In this document: piece after piece, positions 26,990-35,706 of the stretch
Numbering within the stretch: position 1 is the first letter of the stretch
How the letters are laid out: each line of letters opens with the position of its first letter
Source of the DNA: JAJPHI01 sp035541875
GTDB taxonomy: Bacteria; Desulfobacterota; Binatia; Binatales; Binataceae
Direction: 5' to 3'
NCBI GenBank assembly: GCA_035541875.1
Contig: DATKML010000004.1
Coordinates: 1 to 64,000 of the forward strand
DNA length: 64,000 nucleotides
Translations under genes and position numbers: made by a program
The notes under the pieces: generated by a model
What the model saw: the letters and a program-made list of their open reading frames with translations, nothing else
What the model was told of the DNA's origin: nothing
The model's database searches: none

Positions 26990-27931
26990 TTAGATGCGAT
27001 CGGCCAACACGTCGCCGAGCGTTTCCTTCTTGGTCACCCCGGTCGCCAGTTCTTTTTTCACGTGGGCACCGAGTTCCGCCGGATCCCAGAACTTGAGCGG
27101 GCCGGACTGCTTGATCGTGGCTGCGCTGTGCCAGCCCTTCATCAGCCAGACCTTGCCCATGCCGACGCGGAAGACTTCACCATGAACGTCTTTCGCATCA
27201 TCGCTGGCGAGCCAGGTGACGAGCGGCGCAACGTGGGTCGGGCTGAAGAGATCGACCTCACCGGCCTTCGGCGTCGGCATCGTGGCGGCGGTCTGCGGGG
27301 TCGCGTCGATGGTAAGGCGGGTACGCGCTACCGGAGCAATCGCATTGATCGCGACTCCGTAGCGGGCCATCTCGCGGTCCATGATAATCGCCATCGTGGC
27401 GACGGCCGCCTTCGCGGTGCCGTAGTTGCCCTGTCCGGCGTTGCCGAGCAGACCGGAGTCGGAACTCGTGTTGATCAGACGGCCGTTGAGCAGATTTCCC
27501 GCCTTGTGCTGCTCGCGCCAGTAGCTGCAGGCGTGACGTGCCATGTTGAATGTGCCCTTCAGATGAACGGCGATAACGGCATCAAAGTCGTCCTCGTTCA
27601 TGTTGAAGATCATGCGGTCACGGAGGATACCCGCGTTGTTCACGACCGCATTGAGCTTGCCGAAGTTATCGATGGCGCATTCGATGATGCGCTTCGAGGA
27701 CTTGAAATCGCTGACGCTCTCGAAGTTCGCGACTGCCTCACCGCCAGCGGCGCGGATCTCTTTGACCACGTCTTCTGCGGGTGAGCGCGATTGTCCGGTG
27801 CCGTCGAAATGGCCGCCCAGGTCATTAACCACTACTTTGGCGCCGTGCTTGGCCATCATCAGCGCCTCTTCACGGCCAATTCCGCGGCCCGCGCCGGTTA
27901 TGATAACCACTTTTCCGTCGAGTAATGCCAT
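26990..27931 (-). CDS. Short-chain dehydrogenase (HSD17B4-like)
   Basis: NAD(P)-dependent SDR of 313 residues. The cofactor motif is GAGRGIG (residues 13-19), followed by VNDLGGHFDGTGQSRSPAEDV, VNNAGILRDRMIFNM and the catalytic block NTSSDSGLLGNAGQGNYGTAKAA. This combination, with the extended C-terminus, is that of the 3-hydroxyacyl-CoA/steroid dehydrogenase domain of peroxisomal multifunctional enzyme type 2. A role in beta-oxidation-like acyl-CoA metabolism is likely. A strong terminator follows. Confidence 0.85.
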   Translation of the reverse strand: MALLDGKVVIITGAGRGIGREEALMMAKHGAKVVVNDLGGHFDGTGQSRSPAEDVVKEIRAAGGEAVANFESVSDFKSSKRIIECAIDNFGKLNAVVNNAGILRDRMIFNMNEDDFDAVIAVHLKGTFNMARHACSYWREQHKAGNLLNGRLINTSSDSGLLGNAGQGNYGTAKAAVATMAIIMDREMARYGVAINAIAPVARTRLTIDATPQTAATMPTPKAGEVDLFSPTHVAPLVTWLASDDAKDVHGEVFRVGMGKVWLMKGWHSAATIKQSGPLKFWDPAELGAHVKKELATGVTKKETLGDVLADRI

Positions 27932-28131
27932 CGAGTTTGTTCCTCTTTTATCGCGGACGGGTTACCGCCGCGTGATCATTCAGCGTTGTTTTGGATAGAC
28001 GCTAGCGGCAGTCAAAGTCAAGGCTGGCAAATCCGGATCGTGCGTCTACGGAAGCTCGATCGAGCCTACATGACCAGGTCACAGGCGATCGCTTTCGCGC
28101 TACCTTGTAAGCTTAAGCTGGATACGCCCTG

Positions 28132-29160
28132 ATGACCCCACTTATCGGTATCGTACTGCTCACTCTCCTGGTCCTGGGGCCGGTCGTCTCTCGCTTGATA
28201 GAAGAGCATATCGAGATCTTCTTCCTAACGATCGGCGCAACCGCGATGACATTCGCCGGCGCTTGGCAATGGGAAGTCGCCGGACGGGCCGCTTCCGTAC
28301 CGCTTGGAATCACCGCGACCGTGATCGTCGCCGACATCATTTTTGGACGAATCCGCGGACAGTTGGATACCGCCGTCGGCTGGATGCAAGCGCGCATCGA
28401 GCATCGTTTGCTCACGGGCGGAACGGTACTCGTTATCGCCCTGCTCTCCGCAGTGCTAACGGCTGTTGTTGCGGCGCTGATGCTGGCCGAACTGATCGAG
28501 CTGATGGGTCTGGGACCTCGAGCTCGGGTGCGTGTCACAGTCGCCGGATGCTTCGCGATCGGGCTCGGATCGTCCCTAACGCCCCTTGGAGGTCCGCTTT
28601 CAACGCTCGCCGCCAGTGGTCTCGGGATTGGTTTCAGCGGGCTTTTCGTGATGCTCGCACCCTTCGTCCTTCCAGGGATTCTGGTCTGCGCGATCGCGGC
28701 CGGACTCATCGCGACTGATCATGAGAGCGCGATAGCCTTCGCCGCTGCACGCACCGTCGTACTTATCCGCGAATCAGTTCTTCGCGCGCTCTTCCGAGGG
28801 ATCGAGATTTACGCGTTTATCGCCGGTCTGGTTCTGGTTGGCGAAGCCTTCGGCCCTCTTGCCGGCCACTACGTTCCGTTGATCAGTCGGTCGATGCTCT
28901 ATTGGGCCAATACATTGTCAGCTGCGATGGACAACGCGACCCTCGTGGCGCTTGAGATGCGCTCGATGGACCCGGTGCGCGCCCGCGAGGCGATGATGGC
29001 ACTCCTGATTGCCGGCGGGATGCTGATACCCGGGAACGTCCCCAATATCGTCGCGGCCGCCGCACTCCGTATCGGGGCGAGCGACTGGGCCAAGATTGGC
29101 ATCCCGGCAGGCCTCGTGCTGCTGACGCTTTATTTCATCATCCTGCGGCTCGTCGCCTAA
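28132..29160 (+). CDS. DUF1646-family membrane transporter candidate
   Basis: A 342-residue polytopic membrane protein with about nine hydrophobic segments. The repeated GLGSSLTPLGGPLSTLAASGLG-type motif and the final GNVPNIVAAAALRIGASDWAKIG recall DUF1646 and the ion-transporter superfamily of ArsB/NhaD proteins. A cation or anion carrier is plausible; the substrate is unknown. It is transcribed alone, 120 nt before the Exb-type operon. Confidence 0.65.
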   Translation: MTPLIGIVLLTLLVLGPVVSRLIEEHIEIFFLTIGATAMTFAGAWQWEVAGRAASVPLGITATVIVADIIFGRIRGQLDTAVGWMQARIEHRLLTGGTVLVIALLSAVLTAVVAALMLAELIELMGLGPRARVRVTVAGCFAIGLGSSLTPLGGPLSTLAASGLGIGFSGLFVMLAPFVLPGILVCAIAAGLIATDHESAIAFAAARTVVLIRESVLRALFRGIEIYAFIAGLVLVGEAFGPLAGHYVPLISRSMLYWANTLSAAMDNATLVALEMRSMDPVRAREAMMALLIAGGMLIPGNVPNIVAAAALRIGASDWAKIGIPAGLVLLTLYFIILRLVA

Positions 29161-29229
29161 CCGAATCTTCGAATTTCTCGCCGGTACGGGTTGAACACTT
29201 GACAGCGCGGCTACGTTTATACGAGTAGA

Positions 29230-29263
29230 GGATCCGCAATGAACGCTTGTTCATGCAGGATCC
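29230..29263. promoter_or_regulatory. Bipartite hairpin in the exbB leader
   Basis: Two six-base stems (GGATCC with GGATCC; ATGAAC with GTTCAT) separated by a symmetric three-base internal loop and closed by GCTT. It ends 24 nt before the ATG of the ExbB-like gene. It has no U-tract, so an operator or leader structure is the better reading. Confidence 0.4.
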
Positions 29264-29287
29264 ATCGACGGTAGGACGGTTTTGGCT

Positions 29288-29929
29288 ATGCAAAATCAGT
29301 TCAGCATTCTCGCGATGATCGAGCAGGGCTGGTACGCCACCTACCCGCTCCTAATCATCTCGGTGATCTGTACGACAATTATCTTCGAGCGGATGTGGGC
29401 GCTGTGGGGCGTCGCATCCAGCGCGACCAAGATGGCCGAAGGTGCGCTGCAGCCGCTGAAGCAAGGCAAGTTCGACGAAGCCCTCAAGCTCATCGACGGC
29501 CAGGACAGCGCAGGCCATCGAGTGTTCCACGAAATTATCACCGAGGCCCAGACGGGTAATCGCGAACGCCTCGAAAACGTCGACGAAGAGCGTCGCTTTG
29601 CCGAGATGCTGCGGCTACGCGGCTCGATCTGGATCCTCGCAACCTCGGGCGCCTCGGCACCTTTTATTGGGCTGTTCGGAACCGTCGTGGGTATTTTGGT
29701 CGCCTTCCAGTCGATGGCCGTGATGGGCACGGGCGGCTTTTCGGTTGTCGCGGCCGGTATTTCCGAAGCCCTGATCTCGACGGCTCTCGGCTTGGTAGTC
29801 GCGATTATCGCGGTTATTTTCTACAACTTTTTTTCGCAGAAGGTTGAGCAGATCAACGCGACGCTCCATATCTGTGCGGCTCGTCTGATCGATGCCGCGA
29901 TCGTAGGGAGAGAGCTGCGTGGCCTTTAG
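29288..29929 (+). CDS. MotA/TolQ/ExbB proton channel
   Basis: Inner-membrane stator of a proton-driven motor, 213 residues from the ATG at 29288. A TTG six bases upstream is an alternative start. It has three hydrophobic segments: near residues 13-35 (ATYPLLIISVICTTIIFERM), 113-135 (SGASAPFIGLFGTVVGIL) and 155-180 (AGISEALISTALGLVVAIIAV). These are the layout and motifs of ExbB/TolQ. It opens a four-gene operon with two ExbD-like partners and a VWA protein. The usual TonB or TolA/TolB genes are absent. Confidence 0.88.
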   Translation: MQNQFSILAMIEQGWYATYPLLIISVICTTIIFERMWALWGVASSATKMAEGALQPLKQGKFDEALKLIDGQDSAGHRVFHEIITEAQTGNRERLENVDEERRFAEMLRLRGSIWILATSGASAPFIGLFGTVVGILVAFQSMAVMGTGGFSVVAAGISEALISTALGLVVAIIAVIFYNFFSQKVEQINATLHICAARLIDAAIVGRELRGL

Positions 29930-30341
29930 TGCACCTCAAGGCCAAGGCGGGATGTTCTGGGAAATCAACATCACGCCCCTGACCGATATCTTCCTCGTCC
30001 TGCTCATAATCTTCATGGTGACGGCCTCGGTAGCGGTCGAATCGGCGACGCATGTCGATCTGCCCACCGCCGAATACACTTCACCGGAAAACAAGGGCGT
30101 CATCGTCACCTACACCGCCAATCACGAGCTGTTCGTGAATTCGAAGGACGTTCCCGAACGCGAATTTGAACCCGCCCTGCACGACGCACTCGGGCGAGTC
30201 GATTCCAAGATCGTGATCTTCCAAGGCGATCGAACGGTGCTGCTGGGCGATATGGTGCGGATTCTCGATATCGCCAAGGTTGCCGGCGCTGATCAGATCG
30301 CGATAGCGGCCAAGCGCGCCACCGGCGGTGGCAACGGTTGA
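29919..30341 (+). CDS. ExbD/TolR protein, first copy
   Basis: Periplasmic peptidoglycan-facing partner of the proton channel, 140 residues, starting with GTG at 29919 and overlapping the ExbB stop by 11 nt. The single transmembrane helix ITPLTDIFLVLLIIFMVTASV includes the proton-carrying Asp of TDIFLV. The ExbD domain follows (EREFEPALHDAL, IVIFQGDRTVLLGDMVRILDIAKVAGADQIAIA). Confidence 0.88.
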   Translation: MAFSAPQGQGGMFWEINITPLTDIFLVLLIIFMVTASVAVESATHVDLPTAEYTSPENKGVIVTYTANHELFVNSKDVPEREFEPALHDALGRVDSKIVIFQGDRTVLLGDMVRILDIAKVAGADQIAIAAKRATGGGNG

Positions 30342-30372
30342 AGCGCAGCGTAGGACGGAGCGTCGAATAGTC

Positions 30373-30897
30373 ATGGCGATTCAGAGCGGCGGCGAACAGG
30401 GAGGGATGTTTGCCTCGATCAATATCACGCCGCTGACGGACATTTTTCTCGTCCTGCTGATAATTTTCATGGTTGCGACGGCCGTCACTATCGAATCAGC
30501 GGCGCACGTCGATCTCCCACGGCTCGAATCGTCGAGTCAGCCGCAGCAGCCGCGCGGAGTGACAGTGACCTACACCGCGGAGCATCAGATTTTCGTAAAT
30601 CAGAAGCCGGTGCAGGAATCTGAATTGCGGGCGGCGGTCAGCGAAGCACTCACGAAAACCGCCGAAAAGACCGTGATCTTCAACGGCGATCCGCGGGTTA
30701 TCCTTGGCGATGCGGTCAGGATCGTCGATCTCGCCAAGCAGGCCGGTGCGGAACAGATCGCACTGGCCGTCGAGCATTCTTCCGGGCCTCCTTCGGCAGA
30801 GGTGAGTTCGCCTGCCGCCGGCGGGCCGGGACCCGAAGCTGTAACGCCGGGCGGCGGTCCTGCGCCTGAGCCGGTAGCCCCGTCGAGCGGACCCTGA
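30373..30897 (+). CDS. ExbD/TolR protein, second copy with Pro-rich tail
   Basis: Paralogue of the preceding gene, 174 residues from the ATG at 30373; a GTG at 30328 overlaps the previous gene. It has the same helix (ITPLTDIFLVLLIIFMVATAV) and ExbD domain. The C-terminal tail of about 45 residues is Pro/Gly/Ala-rich and could reach across the periplasm. Its stop overlaps the start of the VWA gene, so translation is coupled. Confidence 0.87.
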   Translation: MAIQSGGEQGGMFASINITPLTDIFLVLLIIFMVATAVTIESAAHVDLPRLESSSQPQQPRGVTVTYTAEHQIFVNQKPVQESELRAAVSEALTKTAEKTVIFNGDPRVILGDAVRIVDLAKQAGAEQIALAVEHSSGPPSAEVSSPAAGGPGPEAVTPGGGPAPEPVAPSSGP

Positions 30898-32126
30898 TGG
30901 ATACGCGAACGATTATCTGGCTCGCCATCGTCGGCGCGATCGCGATCGTCGTGCTCACGGTTGCGCTCTATCAACGCGCCGAAGCAAAAGCCAAAGCCGC
31001 GCCAATCAATCCCGCGGATGAAGATCCGCTGATGGGCGGGAAGCGCAAGTCGATCTGGAACGTCTTCCGCTTTATCGAAGGTCCATTCGAAATTTCGATC
31101 GCGATCCACATCGCGGTCATCCTCGCCCTGCTGTGGGGCGTACATCTTGAAGCCGGTCGCAACCTGATCCGGGTGAACTTGCAAGGCGGAGGAGGCGGCG
31201 GCAGTCAGGAGATGAAGCAGCTGGACCTGCCTGAGATGGCAATGCCGGAAATGCACGCGCCGCTGCCGATCGAACGGCCAGTGGTCGCGTCGCAAAGTTC
31301 CGAAGCGATCGCGACGGCGACCCACTACGTCCGCAGCGTTGCGGGTAGCGGAATCGGTGCCGGACGCGGCGGCGGAATCGGCAGCGGTTACGGTCGCGGC
31401 GTCGGCGCCGGCTTCGGCGGTTTTATCGCCGGACTGCGCAAGACGGGTCTCGAGGTTGCGATAGTTATCGACGGTACCGGATCGATGCTCCGGGTTATCG
31501 AAGACGCCAAAGGACGGATGAAGCAGCTTGTCTTCGCGATCCATCGGCTGGTGCCTGGGGCACGCATTGGCGTAGTCGTCTTTGGAGGCCGCGGTGAGCA
31601 GATACAGGTGCAACCTCTAACCGCTTCATCTGAAACACTGGTTCACTTTCTCGGCAGTATCGCCGCTCACAATGGCGGCGAATGGCAGGAAGATACGCTG
31701 GGCGCAGTCCGGACCGCGGTCGATCGGATGGGCTGGAAGCCCGACACGCACAAGGTGATTATCCTCGTCGGCGACACTCCACCCTTCAAAGAAGACATGG
31801 AGCCGGTCCTCGATGAGATCCGCCGGTTGCGTGCTGAGAACGGCTCCTTCAACACGGTCGACGTAACGACGGAGGAGCACGAGCGGTTCATCAAGGAATT
31901 TTACGAGCAGATGGGGATGAAGCCTCCGCCTGACGCGGCGAAGAACATGCCCTCCTTTTACAATGAGACGCGTGGCTCATATCAGCAGATGGCCGAGGCG
32001 GGCGGCGGTGTCTGGAAAAGCCTGACCAAAGACCAACAGATTAACCAGCAGGTACTGATTCTCGCCTTCGGCACCGAGTGGCAGAACGAGGTCGCAGCTT
32101 TCGGCCGAGGCATCACCGCACACTAA
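30897..32126 (+). CDS. VWA-domain membrane protein of an Exb-type motor
   Basis: A 409-residue protein with an N-terminal hydrophobic helix (TIIWLAIVGAIAIVVLTVALY) and a second near residues 65-85 (EISIAIHIAVILALLWGV). A Gly-rich linker follows (GSGIGAGRGGGIGSGYGRG), then a von Willebrand factor A domain with the MIDAS start DGTGSM. The VWA fold binds a divalent ion and usually another protein. Here it takes the place of TonB or TolA in the operon, so I infer it is the moving or sensing part of the motor. It is translationally coupled to the second ExbD-like gene. No close functional name known to me. Confidence 0.8.
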   Translation: MDTRTIIWLAIVGAIAIVVLTVALYQRAEAKAKAAPINPADEDPLMGGKRKSIWNVFRFIEGPFEISIAIHIAVILALLWGVHLEAGRNLIRVNLQGGGGGGSQEMKQLDLPEMAMPEMHAPLPIERPVVASQSSEAIATATHYVRSVAGSGIGAGRGGGIGSGYGRGVGAGFGGFIAGLRKTGLEVAIVIDGTGSMLRVIEDAKGRMKQLVFAIHRLVPGARIGVVVFGGRGEQIQVQPLTASSETLVHFLGSIAAHNGGEWQEDTLGAVRTAVDRMGWKPDTHKVIILVGDTPPFKEDMEPVLDEIRRLRAENGSFNTVDVTTEEHERFIKEFYEQMGMKPPPDAAKNMPSFYNETRGSYQQMAEAGGGVWKSLTKDQQINQQVLILAFGTEWQNEVAAFGRGITAH

Positions 32127-32141
32127 GGGTCAGGAACGCAA

Positions 32142-32609
32142 TCACCAGCTTTCGATTTCGGGGCTCATCGCTTCGAGGATCGTTCCGTCCGGGTCCTTGA
32201 AGCACATGATTCCGATTTTGCCCCCTTTGGGCCCGTCGTAACGCTGTAATGGCGCAACGAACGCGACGCCCTTAGCCTTCAAGGTTTCGTAGGCCTTCTC
32301 GATATCATCGATGATGAAAGCGATCCGGCAGATTCCGATATGGTTGAGCGTCGGATAGGGCTCATCCTTCGGCGGCGGTGGATCGAGAAACTGGACGAGA
32401 TCGAGCACCGGGGCGTTCGGATCGTCACCGAGGCGCATAAAGACGCCACGAAGCTTCTTCACCTCAACACCCAGAGCCTCGCCGATATTTGGTTTGCCAC
32501 CGCCGAGGACAAAATCCTGCGCTTTTTTGAAACCCAGATCTTCGTAAAAACGGATCGAGCGTTCCATATCCCGAACGCAGACATTTACGTGAAAGAAGCG
32601 ACGAAACAT
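32142..32609 (-). CDS. VOC/glyoxalase-fold protein
   Basis: A 155-residue vicinal-oxygen-chelate protein starting at the ATG at 32609, preceded by AAAGGA. FFHVNVCVRDMERSIRFYEDLGF is the standard first half, and HIGICRIAFIIDDIEKAYETLKAKG the second. Members are metal-dependent lyases, isomerases or dioxygenases. It stands convergent to the VWA gene; substrate unknown. Confidence 0.8.
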   Translation of the reverse strand: MFRRFFHVNVCVRDMERSIRFYEDLGFKKAQDFVLGGGKPNIGEALGVEVKKLRGVFMRLGDDPNAPVLDLVQFLDPPPPKDEPYPTLNHIGICRIAFIIDDIEKAYETLKAKGVAFVAPLQRYDGPKGGKIGIMCFKDPDGTILEAMSPEIESW

Positions 32610-32676
32610 TGAATCATCCTTTGCCGGCGAAGCGCCTTTAATTGCCGCGCAAGATACTGTCACAAGCGAGCGAGGG

Positions 32677-35600
32677 TCAAACGTCCTGCCGTTGCGAGCG
32701 ACGCGACGGCCCGAGCAGATAGATGCCGCCAGCGAGCGGCGTCGAGAAGATCAACGCAAAGACCAGCCCCCCGATAACGGCGACCGCGAGCGGTTGCTGC
32801 ACTTTGGCGCCGGCACCCATCCCCATCGCGAGGGGCAAAAGACCGGCGGCGGTCGCGAGGGTCGTCATCAGGATCGGACGCAAGCGAATCGTCGCAGCGT
32901 CGATGAGGGCTTGCCTCGGATCAGTTGCGACTGCGGGATCGCGCTCGGCGTGATCGAGCAGCAGGATACCGTTTTTGGCAGTGATTCCCGCAACCATGAT
33001 CAGCCCCATGAAAGACGAGATATTGAGCGACAACCCCGTCAGATCCAGTGCCGCAAAGCTACCGGCGAGACTCGCCGACGCACTGAGCAAAATCGCAATC
33101 GCGGGAGTGAGTCTGCCGAACTCCCACATCAGTACGAGGAACATCGCCACGATCGCGGCAATCAGAACCATCGTTAACTGCTGAAAGGCCCGTTGTTGAT
33201 CTGCATAGAGTCCGCCGTACTCAAGCGTGACGCCGGCAGGCAGTGCGAACCCTGCCAGATTCGCCTTGATTCGACTGATCGCGGTGCTCAAATCGATATC
33301 GTCGACGCGTCCCGTAATGTGCATCACGGGAACCAGTCGCTCGCGATCAAGTTCAGCGCGCTCGCCGCGCCAGCTGAGCGTCGCCAGATTCGAGAGAGGA
33401 ACGAGTCCGCCTGCGGGTGTGCGCAAAAGCATCGTTGGGATATGGCGCAAATCCTGACGATACTCCTGCGGGTAGCGTACGCGGACCCCGAAGAGTCGAT
33501 CGCCGGCGCGCACCTCGGTCGCGACGGTTCCTTCCACCGCAGCTTTGAGGGCGTCCAGCACGTCTGACGCATTGAGGCCGTAGCGAGCAGTGGCGGTCTG
33601 ATCGACCAGGATCTCTTCTTCGGGATTGCTGAGAACGATACCGCTCTTGATATCAACGAGCTTCGGGATCGTACGCAGGCGCGCGGCGATCGCATCAGCC
33701 GTCTTTTCAATCGTTACCTGATCGGCCCCGAAGACTTTGATCTCGATCGGTTGCGGGGTTCCCGAGAGATCCCCGATGAAATCCTGGAGCACCTGCGAGA
33801 ATTCGATCTCGACGTTGGGCAGCGAGACCTCGATATTGTGGCGCACGGAATCCATCACGGCGTCGATATCGCGCGTACGCTTTAATCGTAATCGCACCGA
33901 GAAGTCACCGCGGTTCGACTCGGTAAGAAAAAACCCCAACTGCGTTCCGGTCCGCTGGGAAAAGGCCACCACCTCGGGCGTCGCCCTTAGAACGTCGCGG
34001 ATTTTGCCCAGCAGTACCTGGGCATCATCGACACTGCTTTGTGGAGGCAAAACGTAATCGAGAATAAATCCGCCCTCGTCTAGGGCCGGCAGATAATCAC
34101 TGCCCGTAGATTGATAGAGAACCAAAGTTAAGGCCAAAGCTCCGACGACACCCAGTGGAGCCAGGACCGGGACGCGCAGAAAAGGACGAAGCGCTGCCAG
34201 GTAGATCGTACGCATCAGGGCGAACACTCGACCATGTTCGCGAGCCGGGCGTCGCAACCATTGCAGCATCATCTCGAGCGCAGGCGTGAAATAGAGCGCC
34301 AGCAGCATCGAGACAAAGAGTCCACCGCCCAGGGTCAGGGCAAGGGTGCGAAAGAAGACGCCGGTAACCCCTGATACAAAGACCAGTGGCGCGAAAACTA
34401 CGATTACGGTGGCCGTCGAGGCGATCAGCGGACGCAACAATTCCTTCATCGCCTGCGACACACTGGTTGCGGCACTCTCACCTTCGGCGTGTGCACGATG
34501 GATCGCTTCGATCATCACGATCGCGTCGTCGATAAAGAGGCCAATCCCGGCAGCCAGACCTCCGAGGCTCATCATGTTGAAGGTCATTCCCGCCGCCTTC
34601 ATCACCGCGAACGTAATCGCGATCGTGCACGGCACGACGATAGCGGCGACCAGCGCGCTGACCACGCTCCAGGTGAAGACGAAGACCACCGCCACCGCCA
34701 GGACCAGGCCCAGCGCGATCGCGTCGCGTACGGAGTCGAAGGATTCTGTTACGAGTGCCGCCTGATCGTAGGAGAGCGAGAAGCGCACATCGGGATAGCG
34801 TGTGCGAAATTGATCGAGCAGCGCATGAGTCGCAATCGAAATCGCGACCGTATTACCGTCGGGCTGGCGGCTCACACCAACGAGGACCGCCGGCCCACTC
34901 TCACTAAAAGTGCGGATGAAATCTTCACGGATAGCGATTTCGACGTACCCTATATCACGCACGTACACGGGCTGATTGTTCACCGCCGCGATCGGTACTG
35001 CCGCTAATTCGTCGGCGTCCTGCAGCCCGCCATTCACCACAGTGAGCATCATGCGATGGCTATCGATCAGGCGCCCGGCCGATTCGATCACATTGGCTTT
35101 AGCCAAGCCCGCAGTAACGTCCGCTGTCGTAACACCGTGCTGGAGCATCCGGGAGGGATCGAGCTGGACGACATACTCCCGTTCCTTGCCCCCGACCAGT
35201 TCAACGCGATGGACTCCTTCAATGCGATGGAGACTCGGGGAAAGGTCGTAGCGGGCAATATCGGTAAGCTCGGCAGGACCACGGACAGAAGAGCTGAGAC
35301 TAATATCGATGATCGGAAAGGTGATACTGGTGAGCAGCCGGGTCTCAAGTTTGGCAGTCGGCGGCAGCTGTGAGCGCACCTGGGCAAGGGCACTGTTGAG
35401 AAGCTGAAAGCTCGCGTCCGAGTCGCCCGTATCGCTAAAAACTACATCGATCTCGCTACTGCCACGGGTCGTAGTCGAGCGGACCTGGCGGACTCCGGTC
35501 ACGCCGTAGGCGGCTTCTTCGATCGGGCGCGTCACGGCGACCATCATCTGCTGCGAGGGAAGCTCGCCCACGTCAGCGAGAATGATGGCCCGCTTGAACT

Positions 35601-35706
35601 GTATCTCGGGAAAGACCGCGCTCGGGATAGACAACGCCGCGAACACGCCCAGCATCGAAGCCGCGAGAACCGCGAACAGCGCCAGTATCGAATTACCGCG
35701 CTTCAT
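32677..35706 (-). CDS. RND efflux transporter (HAE1-like inner-membrane pump)
   Basis: Proton-driven tripartite efflux pump of 1009 residues. Proton-relay aspartates appear in GLFIDDAIVMIEAIHR of TM4, and the two large periplasmic loops and twelve hydrophobic segments are evident (for example FTWSVVSALVAAIVVPCTIAITF). The N-terminus MKRGNSILALFAVLAASMLGVF is slightly short compared with AcrB. It starts by ATGA overlap with the adaptor gene. The tripartite set is completed by tolC-like and adaptor genes. Substrate unknown; a solvent or metal role is suggested only by the neighbouring ECF sigma and Spy-like genes. Confidence 0.9.
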   Translation of the reverse strand: MKRGNSILALFAVLAASMLGVFAALSIPSAVFPEIQFKRAIILADVGELPSQQMMVAVTRPIEEAAYGVTGVRQVRSTTTRGSSEIDVVFSDTGDSDASFQLLNSALAQVRSQLPPTAKLETRLLTSITFPIIDISLSSSVRGPAELTDIARYDLSPSLHRIEGVHRVELVGGKEREYVVQLDPSRMLQHGVTTADVTAGLAKANVIESAGRLIDSHRMMLTVVNGGLQDADELAAVPIAAVNNQPVYVRDIGYVEIAIREDFIRTFSESGPAVLVGVSRQPDGNTVAISIATHALLDQFRTRYPDVRFSLSYDQAALVTESFDSVRDAIALGLVLAVAVVFVFTWSVVSALVAAIVVPCTIAITFAVMKAAGMTFNMMSLGGLAAGIGLFIDDAIVMIEAIHRAHAEGESAATSVSQAMKELLRPLIASTATVIVVFAPLVFVSGVTGVFFRTLALTLGGGLFVSMLLALYFTPALEMMLQWLRRPAREHGRVFALMRTIYLAALRPFLRVPVLAPLGVVGALALTLVLYQSTGSDYLPALDEGGFILDYVLPPQSSVDDAQVLLGKIRDVLRATPEVVAFSQRTGTQLGFFLTESNRGDFSVRLRLKRTRDIDAVMDSVRHNIEVSLPNVEIEFSQVLQDFIGDLSGTPQPIEIKVFGADQVTIEKTADAIAARLRTIPKLVDIKSGIVLSNPEEEILVDQTATARYGLNASDVLDALKAAVEGTVATEVRAGDRLFGVRVRYPQEYRQDLRHIPTMLLRTPAGGLVPLSNLATLSWRGERAELDRERLVPVMHITGRVDDIDLSTAISRIKANLAGFALPAGVTLEYGGLYADQQRAFQQLTMVLIAAIVAMFLVLMWEFGRLTPAIAILLSASASLAGSFAALDLTGLSLNISSFMGLIMVAGITAKNGILLLDHAERDPAVATDPRQALIDAATIRLRPILMTTLATAAGLLPLAMGMGAGAKVQQPLAVAVIGGLVFALIFSTPLAGGIYLLGPSRRSQRQDV

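Noticed and set aside
30600..31613. A 337-residue minus-strand reading frame
   Set aside because: It lies antisense to the second ExbD and VWA genes; low-complexity high-GC sequence gives such frames. The plus-strand genes have family matches.
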